Numbered from the stretch's first letter, positions 17,391-26,061 are shown. The stretch is 64,000 nucleotides of DNA from Microbacteriaceae bacterium (GCA_031177985.1 JAPSJW010000001.1:372001-436000); one strand, 5' to 3'. Made by a program: numbers and translations. Notes: generated by a model not told the origin, from the letters alone.

Positions 17391-18248
17391 ATGACGCTGC
17401 TCCAGCCTGCCGATGCGACCCTCGACCGCACCCCGGTCAAGCGCACCGTGCTGATGTGCCGACCCGACTACTTCACGGTGTCGTACCGCATCAATCCGTG
17501 GATGCATCCGGAGGACCCGACCGACACGAGCCTCGCGGTGCGGCAGTGGGAGCAGCTGCACCGCATCTACACCGACCTGGGTTTCGACATCGAGCTGATC
17601 GATCCGCTGCCGGGGCTTCCCGACATGGTCTACGCCGCGAACGGCGGTTTCGTGCTCGACGGCATCGCCTACGGAGCGAGCTTCACCTACGAGCAGCGTC
17701 AGCCCGAGGGACCGGCGTACATGACGTGGTTCCGCGAGCACGGCTTCGACGTGCGGGAGCCGGAGAACATCAACGAGGGCGAGGGCGACTTCCTGCTCGT
17801 AGGGGAGCGCATCCTCGCCGGCACGGGCTTCCGCAGTGCCTCCCACAGTCATGAGGAGGTCGAGCGCATCTTCGGTCGCGAGGTCGTGACGCTGGGCCTC
17901 ATCAACCCGAGCTTCTACCACCTCGACACCGCCATTGCGGTGCTCGACCCGGTGTCGACGGATGCGGCCCCTGCGAACATCGCCTACCTGGAGTCGGCCT
18001 TCGACGAGCCCTCGCTCGAGAAACTGCGCACCCTCTATCCCGACGCGATCCTCGTCTCGGAGGACGACGCGGCGGTGCTCGGCCTCAACTCGTTCAGCGA
18101 CGGCTACAACATCGTGATCGCCGCCCGCGCGAAGGACTTCGAGCGCCAGCTGCGCGAGCGTGGCTACAACCCGATCGGCATCGACCTCTCCGAGCTGCTG
18201 CTCGGTGGCGGCGGCGTCAAATGCTGCACGCTGGAGCTCCGCCGATGA
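17391..18248 (+). CDS. ddaH: dimethylargininase / arginine-hydrolysing amidinotransferase-fold enzyme
   Basis: A 285-residue member of the guanidino-modifying (pentein) superfamily that hydrolyses dimethylarginine or a related guanidino substrate to citrulline and an amine. The substrate-binding PWMHPEDPTD, YAANGGFVLDG, GEGDFLLVG and the catalytic His in INPSFYHLDTA are visible, and the nucleophilic Cys is in the C-terminal GGGGVKCCTLELR. The ATG at 17391 was chosen because the frame upstream is not conserved-looking. The stop overlaps the rocD start (ATGA). Pairing with rocD and an Lrp gene favours a role in arginine/ornithine catabolism, possibly with arginine itself as substrate. Confidence 0.9.
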   Translation: MTLLQPADATLDRTPVKRTVLMCRPDYFTVSYRINPWMHPEDPTDTSLAVRQWEQLHRIYTDLGFDIELIDPLPGLPDMVYAANGGFVLDGIAYGASFTYEQRQPEGPAYMTWFREHGFDVREPENINEGEGDFLLVGERILAGTGFRSASHSHEEVERIFGREVVTLGLINPSFYHLDTAIAVLDPVSTDAAPANIAYLESAFDEPSLEKLRTLYPDAILVSEDDAAVLGLNSFSDGYNIVIAARAKDFERQLRERGYNPIGIDLSELLLGGGGVKCCTLELRR

Positions 18249-19570
18249 CCACGACCGACCCCGCCGAGGTGACCTCCTCCTACGAGCAGCGGAGCGCGGA
18301 AGGCGCATCCGGGCACGCGGGGTTCGGCGGGCATTCTTGGGCGGCGAGTCCGGATGCGCCTTCCGCGCGGACTCACGACCTCATAGCGCAGGAGGACGAG
18401 CACCTCGCCCACAACTATCATCCGCTGCCCGTAGTGGTGAGCTCGGCCGAGGGCGCGTGGGTCACGGATGTCGAGGGTCGCCGCTACCTGGACTGCCTGG
18501 CCGCATACTCCGCGCTCAACTTCGGGCACGGTCATCCGGCCCTGATCGAGGCCGCGAAGCAGCAGCTCGACCGCCTCACCCTGACGAGCCGCGCCTTCCA
18601 CAACGACCGCCTGGGGGAGTTCGCGGCGGCCCTCGCCCGGCTCGCGGGCAAGGACATGGTGCTGCCCATGAACACCGGGGCGGAGGCCGTCGAATCCGCG
18701 GTCAAGGTCGCGCGCGCCTGGGGCTACCGGGTCAAGGGCGTGGCACCCGGCCGCGCGAAGATCCTGGTCGCCGCAGGCAACTTCCACGGCCGCACGACGA
18801 CGATCATCAGCTTCAGCGACGACGAGCAGGCGCGGGCCGATTTCGGTCCGTACACGCCGGGCTTCGAGCTCGTGCCGTACGGCGACTCCGTCGCGCTCGA
18901 GGCGGCGATCGACGAGGACACCGTCGCTGTGCTGATCGAGCCGATTCAGGGTGAGGCGGGCATCCTCGTGCCGCCCGCCGACTACCTGCCGGAGGTGCGG
19001 CGGATCACCCGCGAGCGCGACGTGCTGTTCATCGCGGACGAGATCCAGTCGGGCCTCGGGCGCACCGGCGCGACGTTCCAGTGCGACAACGTCGGCGTCG
19101 TGCCCGACCTGTACCTCCTCGGCAAGGCGCTCGGCGGGGGCATCGTCCCGGTGAGCGCCGTCGTCGGCGATCGGGACGTCCTCGGCGTGCTCCGTCCCGG
19201 CGAGCACGGCTCGACCTTCGGCGGCAACCCGCTCGCGGCATCCGTCGGGCGCGAGGTCGTGCGCATGCTCGAGACGGGCGAGCCGCAGCAGCGCTCACGG
19301 GAGCTCGGCGCGCACTTGCACGCGCGGCTCGGCGCGCTCATCGGACGAGGTGTCACCGCGGTGCGCGGGGCCGGGTTGTGGGCGGGTGTCGACATCGACC
19401 CCGCGCTGGGCACCGGACGGGAAGTGTGCGAGCGCATGATGGACCGCGGCGTGCTCGTGAAGGACACGCACGGATCGACCATCCGCTTCGCACCCCCGCT
19501 GGTCGTCACTCGTGAGGAGCTCGACCTCGCGGTGGATCAGCTGGAGGCGGTGCTCACCGAGCTCGGCTGA
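18245..19570 (+). CDS. rocD: ornithine--oxo-acid aminotransferase
   Basis: A 441-residue class III PLP aminotransferase converting ornithine and 2-oxoglutarate to glutamate semialdehyde and glutamate. Family motifs include NYHPLPVVV, LDCLAAYSALNFGHGHP, MNTGAEAVESAVKVARAWGY, PIQGEAGI, FIADEIQSGLGRTG, the PLP lysine in LLGKALGGG and EHGSTFGGNPLA. The N-terminal 45 residues are a non-conserved extension. It is translationally coupled to ddaH. Its product feeds the second PutA half-reaction, so ddaH-rocD and putA in this window could funnel arginine, ornithine and proline to glutamate. Its 3' end overlaps the convergent membrane gene by 34 bases. Confidence 0.95.
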   Translation: MTTTDPAEVTSSYEQRSAEGASGHAGFGGHSWAASPDAPSARTHDLIAQEDEHLAHNYHPLPVVVSSAEGAWVTDVEGRRYLDCLAAYSALNFGHGHPALIEAAKQQLDRLTLTSRAFHNDRLGEFAAALARLAGKDMVLPMNTGAEAVESAVKVARAWGYRVKGVAPGRAKILVAAGNFHGRTTTIISFSDDEQARADFGPYTPGFELVPYGDSVALEAAIDEDTVAVLIEPIQGEAGILVPPADYLPEVRRITRERDVLFIADEIQSGLGRTGATFQCDNVGVVPDLYLLGKALGGGIVPVSAVVGDRDVLGVLRPGEHGSTFGGNPLAASVGREVVRMLETGEPQQRSRELGAHLHARLGALIGRGVTAVRGAGLWAGVDIDPALGTGREVCERMMDRGVLVKDTHGSTIRFAPPLVVTREELDLAVDQLEAVLTELG

Positions 19571-20355
19571 GCCGATCCGCGCGGCTCGGTCGAGCGCGCC
19601 GCGAGGAATGCCATGACCCCGGCTGCGGCGATGAGCAGCACGCGGAGCACGATGAAGAGCGGGCCGTACGGGGTGCCTTCGCCGATCGCATCGGGCAGGC
19701 GGAGCATCAGCACGACGAGCACCAGCAGGATGAAGACGGCGGCGGTGAAGCGCAGGCTCCGGCTCGGCAGCGCGAGGAAGGCCACCGCGAGCACCAGCAG
19801 CACCCCGCCGATGAGGTTCACGAGCAGCACCAGGAGCGCCACGGGTGCCAGGCCTATCCCGGCGAGCACCATGGGGAACTCGGAGACGGTCCGCACCAGG
19901 ATGCCGGTCGCCGCAGCGGCGACCGCGGCCCAACGGAGCGTCGAGCTGTTTCTCGCCGAGGCGAGCCAGCCGAGCACGACGCCCGCGGCGATGAGGAGCA
20001 GAGCGAACAGGAGCGCGCCGGTCTCGAGGAGGAACTCGATACGGGCGCCCAGCACGAACTGCACGACGGCCATGCCGAGGGCGAACAGGAGGTGCAGTCC
20101 GGCGACGACGGAGGCGGCGATGAGCAGACCGCGTCGGCCGAGGGCCGCAGCTCCGGCCACCAGGGCGGCGGTGGCCACGAGCCCCGTCCGCACCACGACG
20201 TAGACGACGTTGTGCCGGGTGAACCCGAGGTCGAAGGCGTCGGGTCCGACGAGCTCGGACAGCACCAGCAGCCACTCGCTGGCGAGGAGCAGCAGGACTC
20301 CGATCAGGACGATGGCATTGAGGTCGGCCGTATGAGGCGGTCGTGCAGCAGTCAT
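19537..20355 (-). CDS. polytopic membrane protein of unknown function
   Basis: A 272-residue protein with about eight hydrophobic segments and an Arg/Ser-rich soluble C-terminus (AARSTEPRGSAQPSS). No family recognised. The start at 20355 is preferred because a minus-strand TACGGT -10 hexamer lies six bases before it; an upstream ATG at 20391 would add 12 polar residues. The gene converges on rocD and shares its last 34 bases with that gene's 3' end. Confidence 0.75.
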   Translation of the reverse strand: MTAARPPHTADLNAIVLIGVLLLLASEWLLVLSELVGPDAFDLGFTRHNVVYVVVRTGLVATAALVAGAAALGRRGLLIAASVVAGLHLLFALGMAVVQFVLGARIEFLLETGALLFALLLIAAGVVLGWLASARNSSTLRWAAVAAAATGILVRTVSEFPMVLAGIGLAPVALLVLLVNLIGGVLLVLAVAFLALPSRSLRFTAAVFILLVLVVLMLRLPDAIGEGTPYGPLFIVLRVLLIAAAGVMAFLAARSTEPRGSAQPSSVSTASS

Positions 20356-20361
20356 GCACGC

Positions 20362-20367
20362 ACCGTA
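20362..20367 (-). promoter_or_regulatory. -10 element TACGGT of the membrane protein gene
   Basis: Minus-strand TACGGT ends six bases before the ATG at 20355, consistent with a leaderless transcript, and it decides between the two possible starts. Confidence 0.5.
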
Positions 20368-20418
20368 GCGCCTGGCGAAGAATCTGCACATCCCTCACTT
20401 CACGGCCGCGGATGTCGC

Positions 20419-20424
20419 TAGGGT
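20419..20424 (+). promoter_or_regulatory. -10 element TAGGGT before the glycine-zipper gene
   Basis: TAGGGT ends seven bases before the ATG at 20432, again the leaderless spacing. Confidence 0.5.
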
Positions 20425-20431
20425 CGAGATC

Positions 20432-20812
20432 ATGGCGGAGGACAAGCGGTCCCTCGAGGTGGACCCGGGGATGATGGGCGCCGGAATTGCGATCGGCGTC
20501 GCGATCGGGATCGGCTTCGGGGTCGCGATGGACAACATCGGAGCCGGTGTGGCCATCGGCATCGGCATCGGAGTGGCGTTCGGCATCGCCTTCAACTCCG
20601 AGCAGCGGAGTCGGCGGCGCAGCGCTGCAGGCGGCGGCAGTGGTGACGGCGGCGCGACGTCTGCAGGGGCCGCGGGGTCGATGGGCTCCCGATCCGACGA
20701 CGGGCCGAGCGGATCATCCGGCGGCGACGACTCCGGTTCGAGCGGAACCTCCACTGGTTCCGATGGCGGCGGCTCCGGCGGCGATGGCGGAGGCGGCGCC
20801 GGCAGCGCCTGA
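20432..20812 (+). CDS. glycine-zipper membrane protein with Ser/Gly-rich tail
   Basis: A 126-residue protein of unknown function. Residues about 12-52 form two small-residue-rich hydrophobic segments dense in GxxxG spacing (GAGIAIGVAIGIGFGVAM and GAGVAIGIGIGVAFGIAF) joined by a short DNI turn, suggesting tightly packed helical hairpins. Residues 57-126 are almost entirely Ser, Gly and Asp and probably disordered. Its stop is six bases from the convergent FecCD gene stop. Confidence 0.75.
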   Translation: MAEDKRSLEVDPGMMGAGIAIGVAIGIGFGVAMDNIGAGVAIGIGIGVAFGIAFNSEQRSRRRSAAGGGSGDGGATSAGAAGSMGSRSDDGPSGSSGGDDSGSSGTSTGSDGGGSGGDGGGGAGSA

Positions 20813-20818
20813 GTCGGG

Positions 20819-22870
20819 TCAGCCTCGCGACGCGCGCGCCCTCCACAGGAGCCACGCGAAGTAGGGCGTGCCGAGCACAGCGGTCGCGATGCCGGCCGGG
20901 ATCTGGTCCGGTGCGAGCACGGTGCGTCCGATCGTGTCGGAGACCGACACGAGAGCCGCCCCGAGCAGCGCGGCGGTCGGCAGCATCCGCGCGGCGGAGC
21001 CGCCGGCGAGCATCCGGGCCGCGTGAGGGGCGATCAGCCCCACGAAGCCGATGACCCCGACGGATGCGGTGGCCGTCGCGGTGAGCACGACCGCTGCGGC
21101 GAGCAGCAGCAGACGGGTGCGGCCCAGACGGACCCCCAACAGCCGCGGTGTGTCGTCGTCGAGGCCGAGCAGGTCGAGGTCGCGCCGCATCGCCGCGAGT
21201 GCCGGGATCGCCGCCGCCACCACGACGGCCAGCGGCAGAACCGAGGCGAAGGTGCGGCCGTAGGTCGACCCCGACATCCAGGTGAGCGCCTTCGTCTCGT
21301 TCCACGGATCGGTGAGCACGATGAGGAGGGTGATGAGCGCGAGGGCGGCGTAGGAGACCGAGAAGCCGATCAGCACGAGCCGGTTCTGTCCCAGCCCTCC
21401 CCGCGCGGAGAGGCCGAACACGATCACGCCGGCCACGGTCGCTCCGATCAGGGCGGCAGCCGACACCAACCAGCCGTCGGCCATCGGCACGAGCGTCAGC
21501 AGCCCGATCGCCGCGAGCCCTGCGCCGCCCGTGACGCCGAGGATGCTCGGATCCGCGAGCGCGTTGCGGGTGACGCCCTGCACGATCGCGCCGGCCAGCG
21601 CCATCGCGGCGCCCGCGAGGAGTGCAGCGGCGACCCGCGGCATCCGGGTGCCCAGGATGTAGGAGACGGCGTCGCCCGCGCGGCCGGTGAGCCAGTTGGC
21701 GACATCTCCGAGGAGCAGTTTGGCGTCGCCGAGCAGCGCCGCCGCGACGACGGCGCCGGCCAGCACGACGACGAGCCCGACCACCGTCAGGGCGAAGGCG
21801 CGCCGCGAGCGCAGGCGGGCGAGCGACGATCCGGTCGAGGTGGAGCCCGAGTCGGTGAACCGCAGGGCGAGCACGATGAGGAACACCGCGCCGAGCACCG
21901 TCGTCACCACCCCGGTCGGCACCTCGACGCCCGCCTGCGCTCCGAACGCGATGCGCAGCAGCACGTCGGCGCCGAGCACGAGAGCGACGCCGACGAGGGC
22001 GGACAGCGGCAGCAGTGCGCGGTGCTTCTGCAGACCGCGGATGCGGCGGGCGAGCAGCCGCACGATGGCCGGCGCGCAGAGACCCACGAAGCCGATCGGG
22101 CCGGTGAGCGTCACCGCCGCGGCCGACAGCAGCACTGCGAGGACGACGACCAGAACGCGGGTACGCTGCGGGTCGATGCCGACGACGCGGGCCTGGTCGT
22201 CGCCGAGCGACAGGATGTCGAGGCGGCGGGCGAGCAGCAGCAGCGCCGCGAACGCCGCCGCGACGACGGGCGCTAGCTGCGCCGCGGCCGACATGCCGAT
22301 CTGGGCGAGGGAGCCCTCGCCCCACTTGTAGAGCCCCTGGGTCTCCTGAGGGAAGAAGATCAGCAGCAGCCGCACGATCGCCATCAGGCCGATCGCGAGC
22401 GCCGACCCGGCGAGCACCAGACGGATGGGGCCGCCGCCTCCCGACGACAGCGCGAGCACCAGCACGGCGGCGATGAGCCCGCCGACGAACGCGACCGCCC
22501 CCGAGGCGAGCACCGGGATGGTGATGCCGAAGGCGGCCACTCCGACGATCGCGATGTGGGCGCCCGCGTTGACGGCGAGGGTGTCGGGGGAGGCGAGCGG
22601 GTTGCGGGTGACGGACTGCAGAGCAGCGCCCGCCGTCGCCAGCGCGACGCCGACGAGGACACCGGCCGCCAGTCTCGGCAGCCGCGACGCGACGAGCACG
22701 GCGCCGGCGTCATCCGTGCCCCGACCCTGCAGCAGGGCGAGCAGGTCGACGCCTCCCACGGCTGCGGTGCCCTGGGTGAGGTGCAGCGCCGCGACGGCGA
22801 GGAGCCCGGCGACGACCGCTCCCGCGAAGGCGGGGAGGCCCCAGCCGACGCGGGAGCGGACGATCGTCAT
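20819..22870 (-). CDS. fused FecCD-family iron-siderophore ABC permease
   Basis: A 683-residue inner-membrane permease containing two complete FecCD domains in one chain (about 1-335 and 345-683). Each half has the RLPR-A-GVA... and NPLASP/NALADPSILGVTGGA motifs and the GLCAPAIVRLL / GLIAPHAARML segment that contacts the ATPase. Usual permeases of this class are two 330-residue subunits; fused versions occur in actinobacteria and FhuB. It is the last gene of the ATPase-lipoprotein-permease operon, with its ATG overlapping the lipoprotein stop. It imports ferric siderophores. Confidence 0.95.
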   Translation of the reverse strand: MTIVRSRVGWGLPAFAGAVVAGLLAVAALHLTQGTAAVGGVDLLALLQGRGTDDAGAVLVASRLPRLAAGVLVGVALATAGAALQSVTRNPLASPDTLAVNAGAHIAIVGVAAFGITIPVLASGAVAFVGGLIAAVLVLALSSGGGGPIRLVLAGSALAIGLMAIVRLLLIFFPQETQGLYKWGEGSLAQIGMSAAAQLAPVVAAAFAALLLLARRLDILSLGDDQARVVGIDPQRTRVLVVVLAVLLSAAAVTLTGPIGFVGLCAPAIVRLLARRIRGLQKHRALLPLSALVGVALVLGADVLLRIAFGAQAGVEVPTGVVTTVLGAVFLIVLALRFTDSGSTSTGSSLARLRSRRAFALTVVGLVVVLAGAVVAAALLGDAKLLLGDVANWLTGRAGDAVSYILGTRMPRVAAALLAGAAMALAGAIVQGVTRNALADPSILGVTGGAGLAAIGLLTLVPMADGWLVSAAALIGATVAGVIVFGLSARGGLGQNRLVLIGFSVSYAALALITLLIVLTDPWNETKALTWMSGSTYGRTFASVLPLAVVVAAAIPALAAMRRDLDLLGLDDDTPRLLGVRLGRTRLLLLAAAVVLTATATASVGVIGFVGLIAPHAARMLAGGSAARMLPTAALLGAALVSVSDTIGRTVLAPDQIPAGIATAVLGTPYFAWLLWRARASRG

Positions 22871-23838
22871 CAGGCGGTCAGCGCCTCGACGACCGCCTCG
22901 GCGTAGTCCTGCATCGACGAGGGGCCGCCGAACATCCAGATGCCGTCGGGCAGGCGGTGCACCCGGTCCTGCTGCACGAAGGGCAGCGACTCCCACACGG
23001 CGTTGCCGGCGAGGGTCTCCGTGAAGTCCGCCTCGGCGCCGTTGGTGATGTAGAGGTAGTCGACCTCGCCGAGCGCGGTGAGCCCCTCCACGTCGGTGCT
23101 GGCGAGACCGTACGCCGCGTCGCCCTCGAGCTCCCAGGGGGTCGTGAGCCCCAGCTCCTCGTTGACGGCCGCGATGACGGAGCCGCTGACGAACGGGCGG
23201 ATGCTGACCTGGTTGGAGGCGACCCATCCGTCGCTGAAGGCGACCGGAGCGCCGTCGTAGCCGGCCTCGGCCAGAGCCGCCTTGCCCTCCTCGAGCGCGG
23301 CCTCGAACTCGCCGATGACCGTCTCGGCCTCGTCCTCGGTGCCGGTCGCCTGGGCGATCAGCTCGACGTTCTCGTACATCTGCTCGAGCGGCCGAGCGGC
23401 GTCGGCGCTCGCCAGCACGAGCACCGGAGCGACCTCCTCGAGCTGCGCGACGGCGGTGTCCGGAAGGTCGGTCGTGGCGACGATGAGGTCGGGCTGCAGC
23501 CCGGCCACCGTCTCGACGCTCGGCTCGCCCCGGGTGCCGATGTCCTCGGGCTCTCCCTCGAGCGGCTCCGACTGCACCCAGGTGCTGTAGCCCTCGATGT
23601 CGGCGACGCCGACCGGGGCGACGCCCAGGGCGATCAGGTGCTCGACGACATTCCACTCGGTGCCGACGACGCGGGTGGCAGGACCGTCGAGCTCGATCGT
23701 CTCGCCCCGCGCATCCGTGATCGTAATGGCGTCTGCGGTGCTGCCGTCGACGTCGGCTGCGGGCTCGGTGGTGCCGCAGCCGCTCAGGAGCAGAGCGGTC
23801 GCCGCTGCGGTGGCGGCGAGGGCGGGGATGCGGGTCAT
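22870..23838 (-). CDS. iron-siderophore ABC transporter substrate-binding lipoprotein
   Basis: A 322-residue class III periplasmic-binding-type (FhuD/BtuF fold) lipoprotein. The lipobox is LLLSGC near residue 19, so the mature protein is tethered to the outer face of the membrane. Recognisable blocks are ITDARGETIELDGPATRVVGTEWNVVEHLIALGVAPVGVAD and LQPDLIVATT. The sequence after the lipobox is Asp/Glu-rich. Its ATG overlaps the ATPase stop by four bases and its stop overlaps the permease ATG. Confidence 0.95.
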   Translation of the reverse strand: MTRIPALAATAAATALLLSGCGTTEPAADVDGSTADAITITDARGETIELDGPATRVVGTEWNVVEHLIALGVAPVGVADIEGYSTWVQSEPLEGEPEDIGTRGEPSVETVAGLQPDLIVATTDLPDTAVAQLEEVAPVLVLASADAARPLEQMYENVELIAQATGTEDEAETVIGEFEAALEEGKAALAEAGYDGAPVAFSDGWVASNQVSIRPFVSGSVIAAVNEELGLTTPWELEGDAAYGLASTDVEGLTALGEVDYLYITNGAEADFTETLAGNAVWESLPFVQQDRVHRLPDGIWMFGGPSSMQDYAEAVVEALTA

Positions 23839-24671
23839 AGTGCTGCGAGGGTCCTTTCGGGGCGGGAGTGGTGGCGGCCGATCGCGCGCGTGCGCAGGCC
23901 GCCGGTGAGAGGGTCGGCGTCGACATCGATGCGGATGCCGTAGACGGTCGACAGGAGCTCGGCGTCGAGCACCTCCCGCGGGTCGCCGGCCGCGACGATG
24001 CGGCCGGCCGAGAGCAGCACGAGCCGGTCGGCGACGGCCGCGGCCTGGTCGAGATCGTGCAGCACGACCCCGATCGTGACCCCGTGGTCGTCGGCGAGCT
24101 CGCGCACGAGATCGAGGATCTCGACCTGGTAGCGCAGGTCGAGGTAGGTGGTCGGCTCGTCGAGCAGCAGCACGCCGGTGTCCTGCGCGAGGCAGCTGGC
24201 GAGCCACACGCGCTGCAGCTGTCCGCCCGAGAGCTGGTCGATCGCGCGGTCGGCGAACTCCGCGACGCCGGTCACCTCCATCGCGTGCTGCACCGCGCGG
24301 GCGCCGTCGGCATCGGTGTTGCGGAAGCGGCCGCGGTACGGATGCCGGCCGAACTCGACGACGTCGTGCACGCTGATGCCGCTCGCGGCAGGGCGGGTCT
24401 GGGCGAGCAGGGTGACGGTGCGGGCGAAGTCGGACCGGCTGAGCGCGAGGGCGTCGGTGCCGTCGTCGAGGGTCACGCTGCCGAAGTCGGCGCGGTGCAG
24501 CCGGGAGAGTGTGCGCAGCAGGGTCGACTTGCCGCTGCCGTTCGGGCCGACGAGCGCCGTCACGCGGGCCGCGGGCAGGTCGAGGTCGGCGTCGTGCACC
24601 ACGGTCGTCGAGCCGTAGCTGACGGTGAGGTCCGCCCCGGTGAGGCCGTGCGGTACGCGCTCTCGAGTCAC
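23835..24671 (-). CDS. iron-siderophore ABC transporter ATP-binding protein (FhuC/FepC-like)
   Basis: A 278-residue ABC ATPase with Walker A GPNGSGKST, Q-loop LLAQTR, signature LSGGQLQRVWLA, Walker B VLLLDEPTTYLDL and switch histidine VVLHDLD. RHPYRGRF is typical of siderophore importers. It is the first gene of the operon, begins with GTG at 24671, and has a TAACGT -10 hexamer eight bases upstream that overlaps an iron box. Iron-replete repression by DtxR/IdeR is therefore expected. Confidence 0.95.
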   Translation of the reverse strand: MTRERVPHGLTGADLTVSYGSTTVVHDADLDLPAARVTALVGPNGSGKSTLLRTLSRLHRADFGSVTLDDGTDALALSRSDFARTVTLLAQTRPAASGISVHDVVEFGRHPYRGRFRNTDADGARAVQHAMEVTGVAEFADRAIDQLSGGQLQRVWLASCLAQDTGVLLLDEPTTYLDLRYQVEILDLVRELADDHGVTIGVVLHDLDQAAAVADRLVLLSAGRIVAAGDPREVLDAELLSTVYGIRIDVDADPLTGGLRTRAIGRHHSRPERTLAAL

Positions 24672-24679
24672 GGGGGATC

Positions 24680-24685
24680 ACGTTA
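24680..24685 (-). promoter_or_regulatory. -10 element TAACGT of the siderophore operon
   Basis: Minus-strand TAACGT ends eight bases before the GTG at 24671 and overlaps the first bases of the iron box, so a bound DtxR/IdeR repressor would occlude RNA polymerase. Confidence 0.5.
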
Positions 24686-24701
24686 GCTTAGGCAATCCTA
24701 A
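24683..24701. promoter_or_regulatory. DtxR/IdeR iron box
   Basis: TTAGCTTAGGCAATCCTAA matches the 19-base DtxR/IdeR consensus TTAGGTTAGGCTAACCTAA at 16 positions, including the TTAGG/CCTAA arms. It lies 12 bases upstream of the siderophore ATPase start, which is the expected place for iron-dependent repression. Confidence 0.85.
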
Positions 24702-24758
24702 GTTGTCTAACTCCGGGTTTCGCGGGCGCTCCGCCTGCCGAGCCTGAGCATCCGTCCC

Positions 24759-24840
24759 GCTCGAAAAGAACGAGTCGGGAGTAGGTGCCGCTTGCCGGGC
24801 TTCGGGACGACATCTACTCCCGACTCGTTGTGGTTCGAGC
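24759..24840. repeat. long two-part inverted repeat between the siderophore operon and kynU
   Basis: An 18-base inner arm (24770-24787, starting ACGAGTCGGGAGTAG) pairs with 24811-24828 with a single G-U, around a 23-base loop. An outer GCTCGAA (24759-24765) pairs with TTCGAGC (24834-24840). It lies between divergent genes, so it is not a simple terminator. It could be a REP-like element, a cruciform or a regulator-binding site. Confidence 0.7.
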
Positions 24841-24867
24841 AGGGTATTGGAGGCTCATGATGGGAGC

Positions 24868-26061
24868 ATGACCCGCGGGGAAGCACTCGACCACGCCGAT
24901 CCGCTGAGCGGGTACCTCGACCGGTTCGTCCCCTCCGAGGGGCTGGTCGCCTACCTCGACGGCAACTCCCTCGGGCGGCCGCTCGCCGCATCCGTCGACC
25001 GAGTGGCCGACTTCCTCGTGCGGGAGTGGGGTGGACGGCTCATCCGCGGCTGGGACGATGACTGGCTCGAGCTGCCCTTCGTGATCGGCGACGAGCTCGG
25101 GCGCGTGGCGCTCGGCGCCGCAGCCGGGCAGGTGTTCATCGGAGACTCGACCTCGGTGCTGCTGTACAAGCTCGCTCGGGCGGCGCTCGCCGCAAGCCCC
25201 GGACGCACGGAGATCGTGCTGTCGCGGCAGGACTTCCCGACCGACCGGTACGTGCTCGAGGGCATCGCGCACGACCTGGGCCTCTCGATCGTCTGGCTCG
25301 ACGCGGAGGCCGAGGGCGGCGTCACCCCGGCCCAGCTCGCCGGCGCGGTCGGCCCGTCGACGGCGCTCGTCGTGCTCAGTCACGTCGCCTACCGCTCCGC
25401 GTACATCGCGGAGGGCGCGGAGCTCACCCGCATCGCCCACGACGCGGGAGCGTTCATCCTGTGGGACCTCTCCCATTCGGCCGGTGCGGTGCCCGTCGAC
25501 CTCGACGCCTGGGGCGCCAACCTCGCCGTCGGATGCGGCTACAAGTACCTCAACGGCGGTCCCGGTGCTCCTGCCTTCGCTTACGTGCGCCGCGACCTGC
25601 AGAGCGAGCTGCGCCAGCCGATCCAAGGCTGGCTGGGCAGTCGCGCGCCGTTCGAGATGGGCGAGGGGTACGAGCCGGCCGACGGCATCCGCCGCTTCCA
25701 GACCGGCACACCGCCCATCGTCGGCATGCTCGCCATGCGCGACATGATCGCCCTGCTCGATGAGGCGGGCACGGATGCGGTGCGCGCGAAATCCGAGCAG
25801 CTCACGGCGTTCGCGATCGAGCTCACCGACGAGCTACTGCCCGAGGCGCGGCTCGCGTCGCCGCGGGACCCGGAGCGGCGGGGGAGCCATGTCACGCTCG
25901 ACCATCCGGGATTCGCCGAGATCGTGCCGCGGCTGTGGCGGGAGGGCGTCATCCCAGACTCCCGGCGGCCGGACGGCATCCGTCTGGGGCTCTCTCCGCT
26001 GTCGACCTCGTTCGCGGAGGTGCAGCGCGGAGTCGAGGCGATCGCGCGCCTGCTCGGCTAG
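24868..26061 (+). CDS. kynU: kynureninase
   Basis: A 397-residue PLP-dependent hydrolase that cleaves kynurenine to anthranilate and alanine in tryptophan breakdown. Family hallmarks are YLDGNSLGRP, FIGDSTSVLLYKL, the FPTDRYVLEG segment, LWDLSHSAGAVPVDL, the PLP lysine in GCGYKYLNGGPGAPAF and RFQTGTPPIVGM. The start at 24868 is chosen because GATGGGAG lies directly upstream and the protein then begins close to the family's N-terminus. No tryptophan dioxygenase or formamidase gene is in the window, so the gene is isolated from the rest of its pathway. Confidence 0.95.
   Translation: MTRGEALDHADPLSGYLDRFVPSEGLVAYLDGNSLGRPLAASVDRVADFLVREWGGRLIRGWDDDWLELPFVIGDELGRVALGAAAGQVFIGDSTSVLLYKLARAALAASPGRTEIVLSRQDFPTDRYVLEGIAHDLGLSIVWLDAEAEGGVTPAQLAGAVGPSTALVVLSHVAYRSAYIAEGAELTRIAHDAGAFILWDLSHSAGAVPVDLDAWGANLAVGCGYKYLNGGPGAPAFAYVRRDLQSELRQPIQGWLGSRAPFEMGEGYEPADGIRRFQTGTPPIVGMLAMRDMIALLDEAGTDAVRAKSEQLTAFAIELTDELLPEARLASPRDPERRGSHVTLDHPGFAEIVPRLWREGVIPDSRRPDGIRLGLSPLSTSFAEVQRGVEAIARLLG

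Noticed and set aside
19537-19570. Overlap of rocD with the convergent membrane gene as a sign of error or antisense control
   Set aside because: Tail-to-tail overlaps of 4-34 bases occur at several other convergent pairs in this window (29823-29826, 43334-43346, 46480-46483), so this looks like ordinary compaction.
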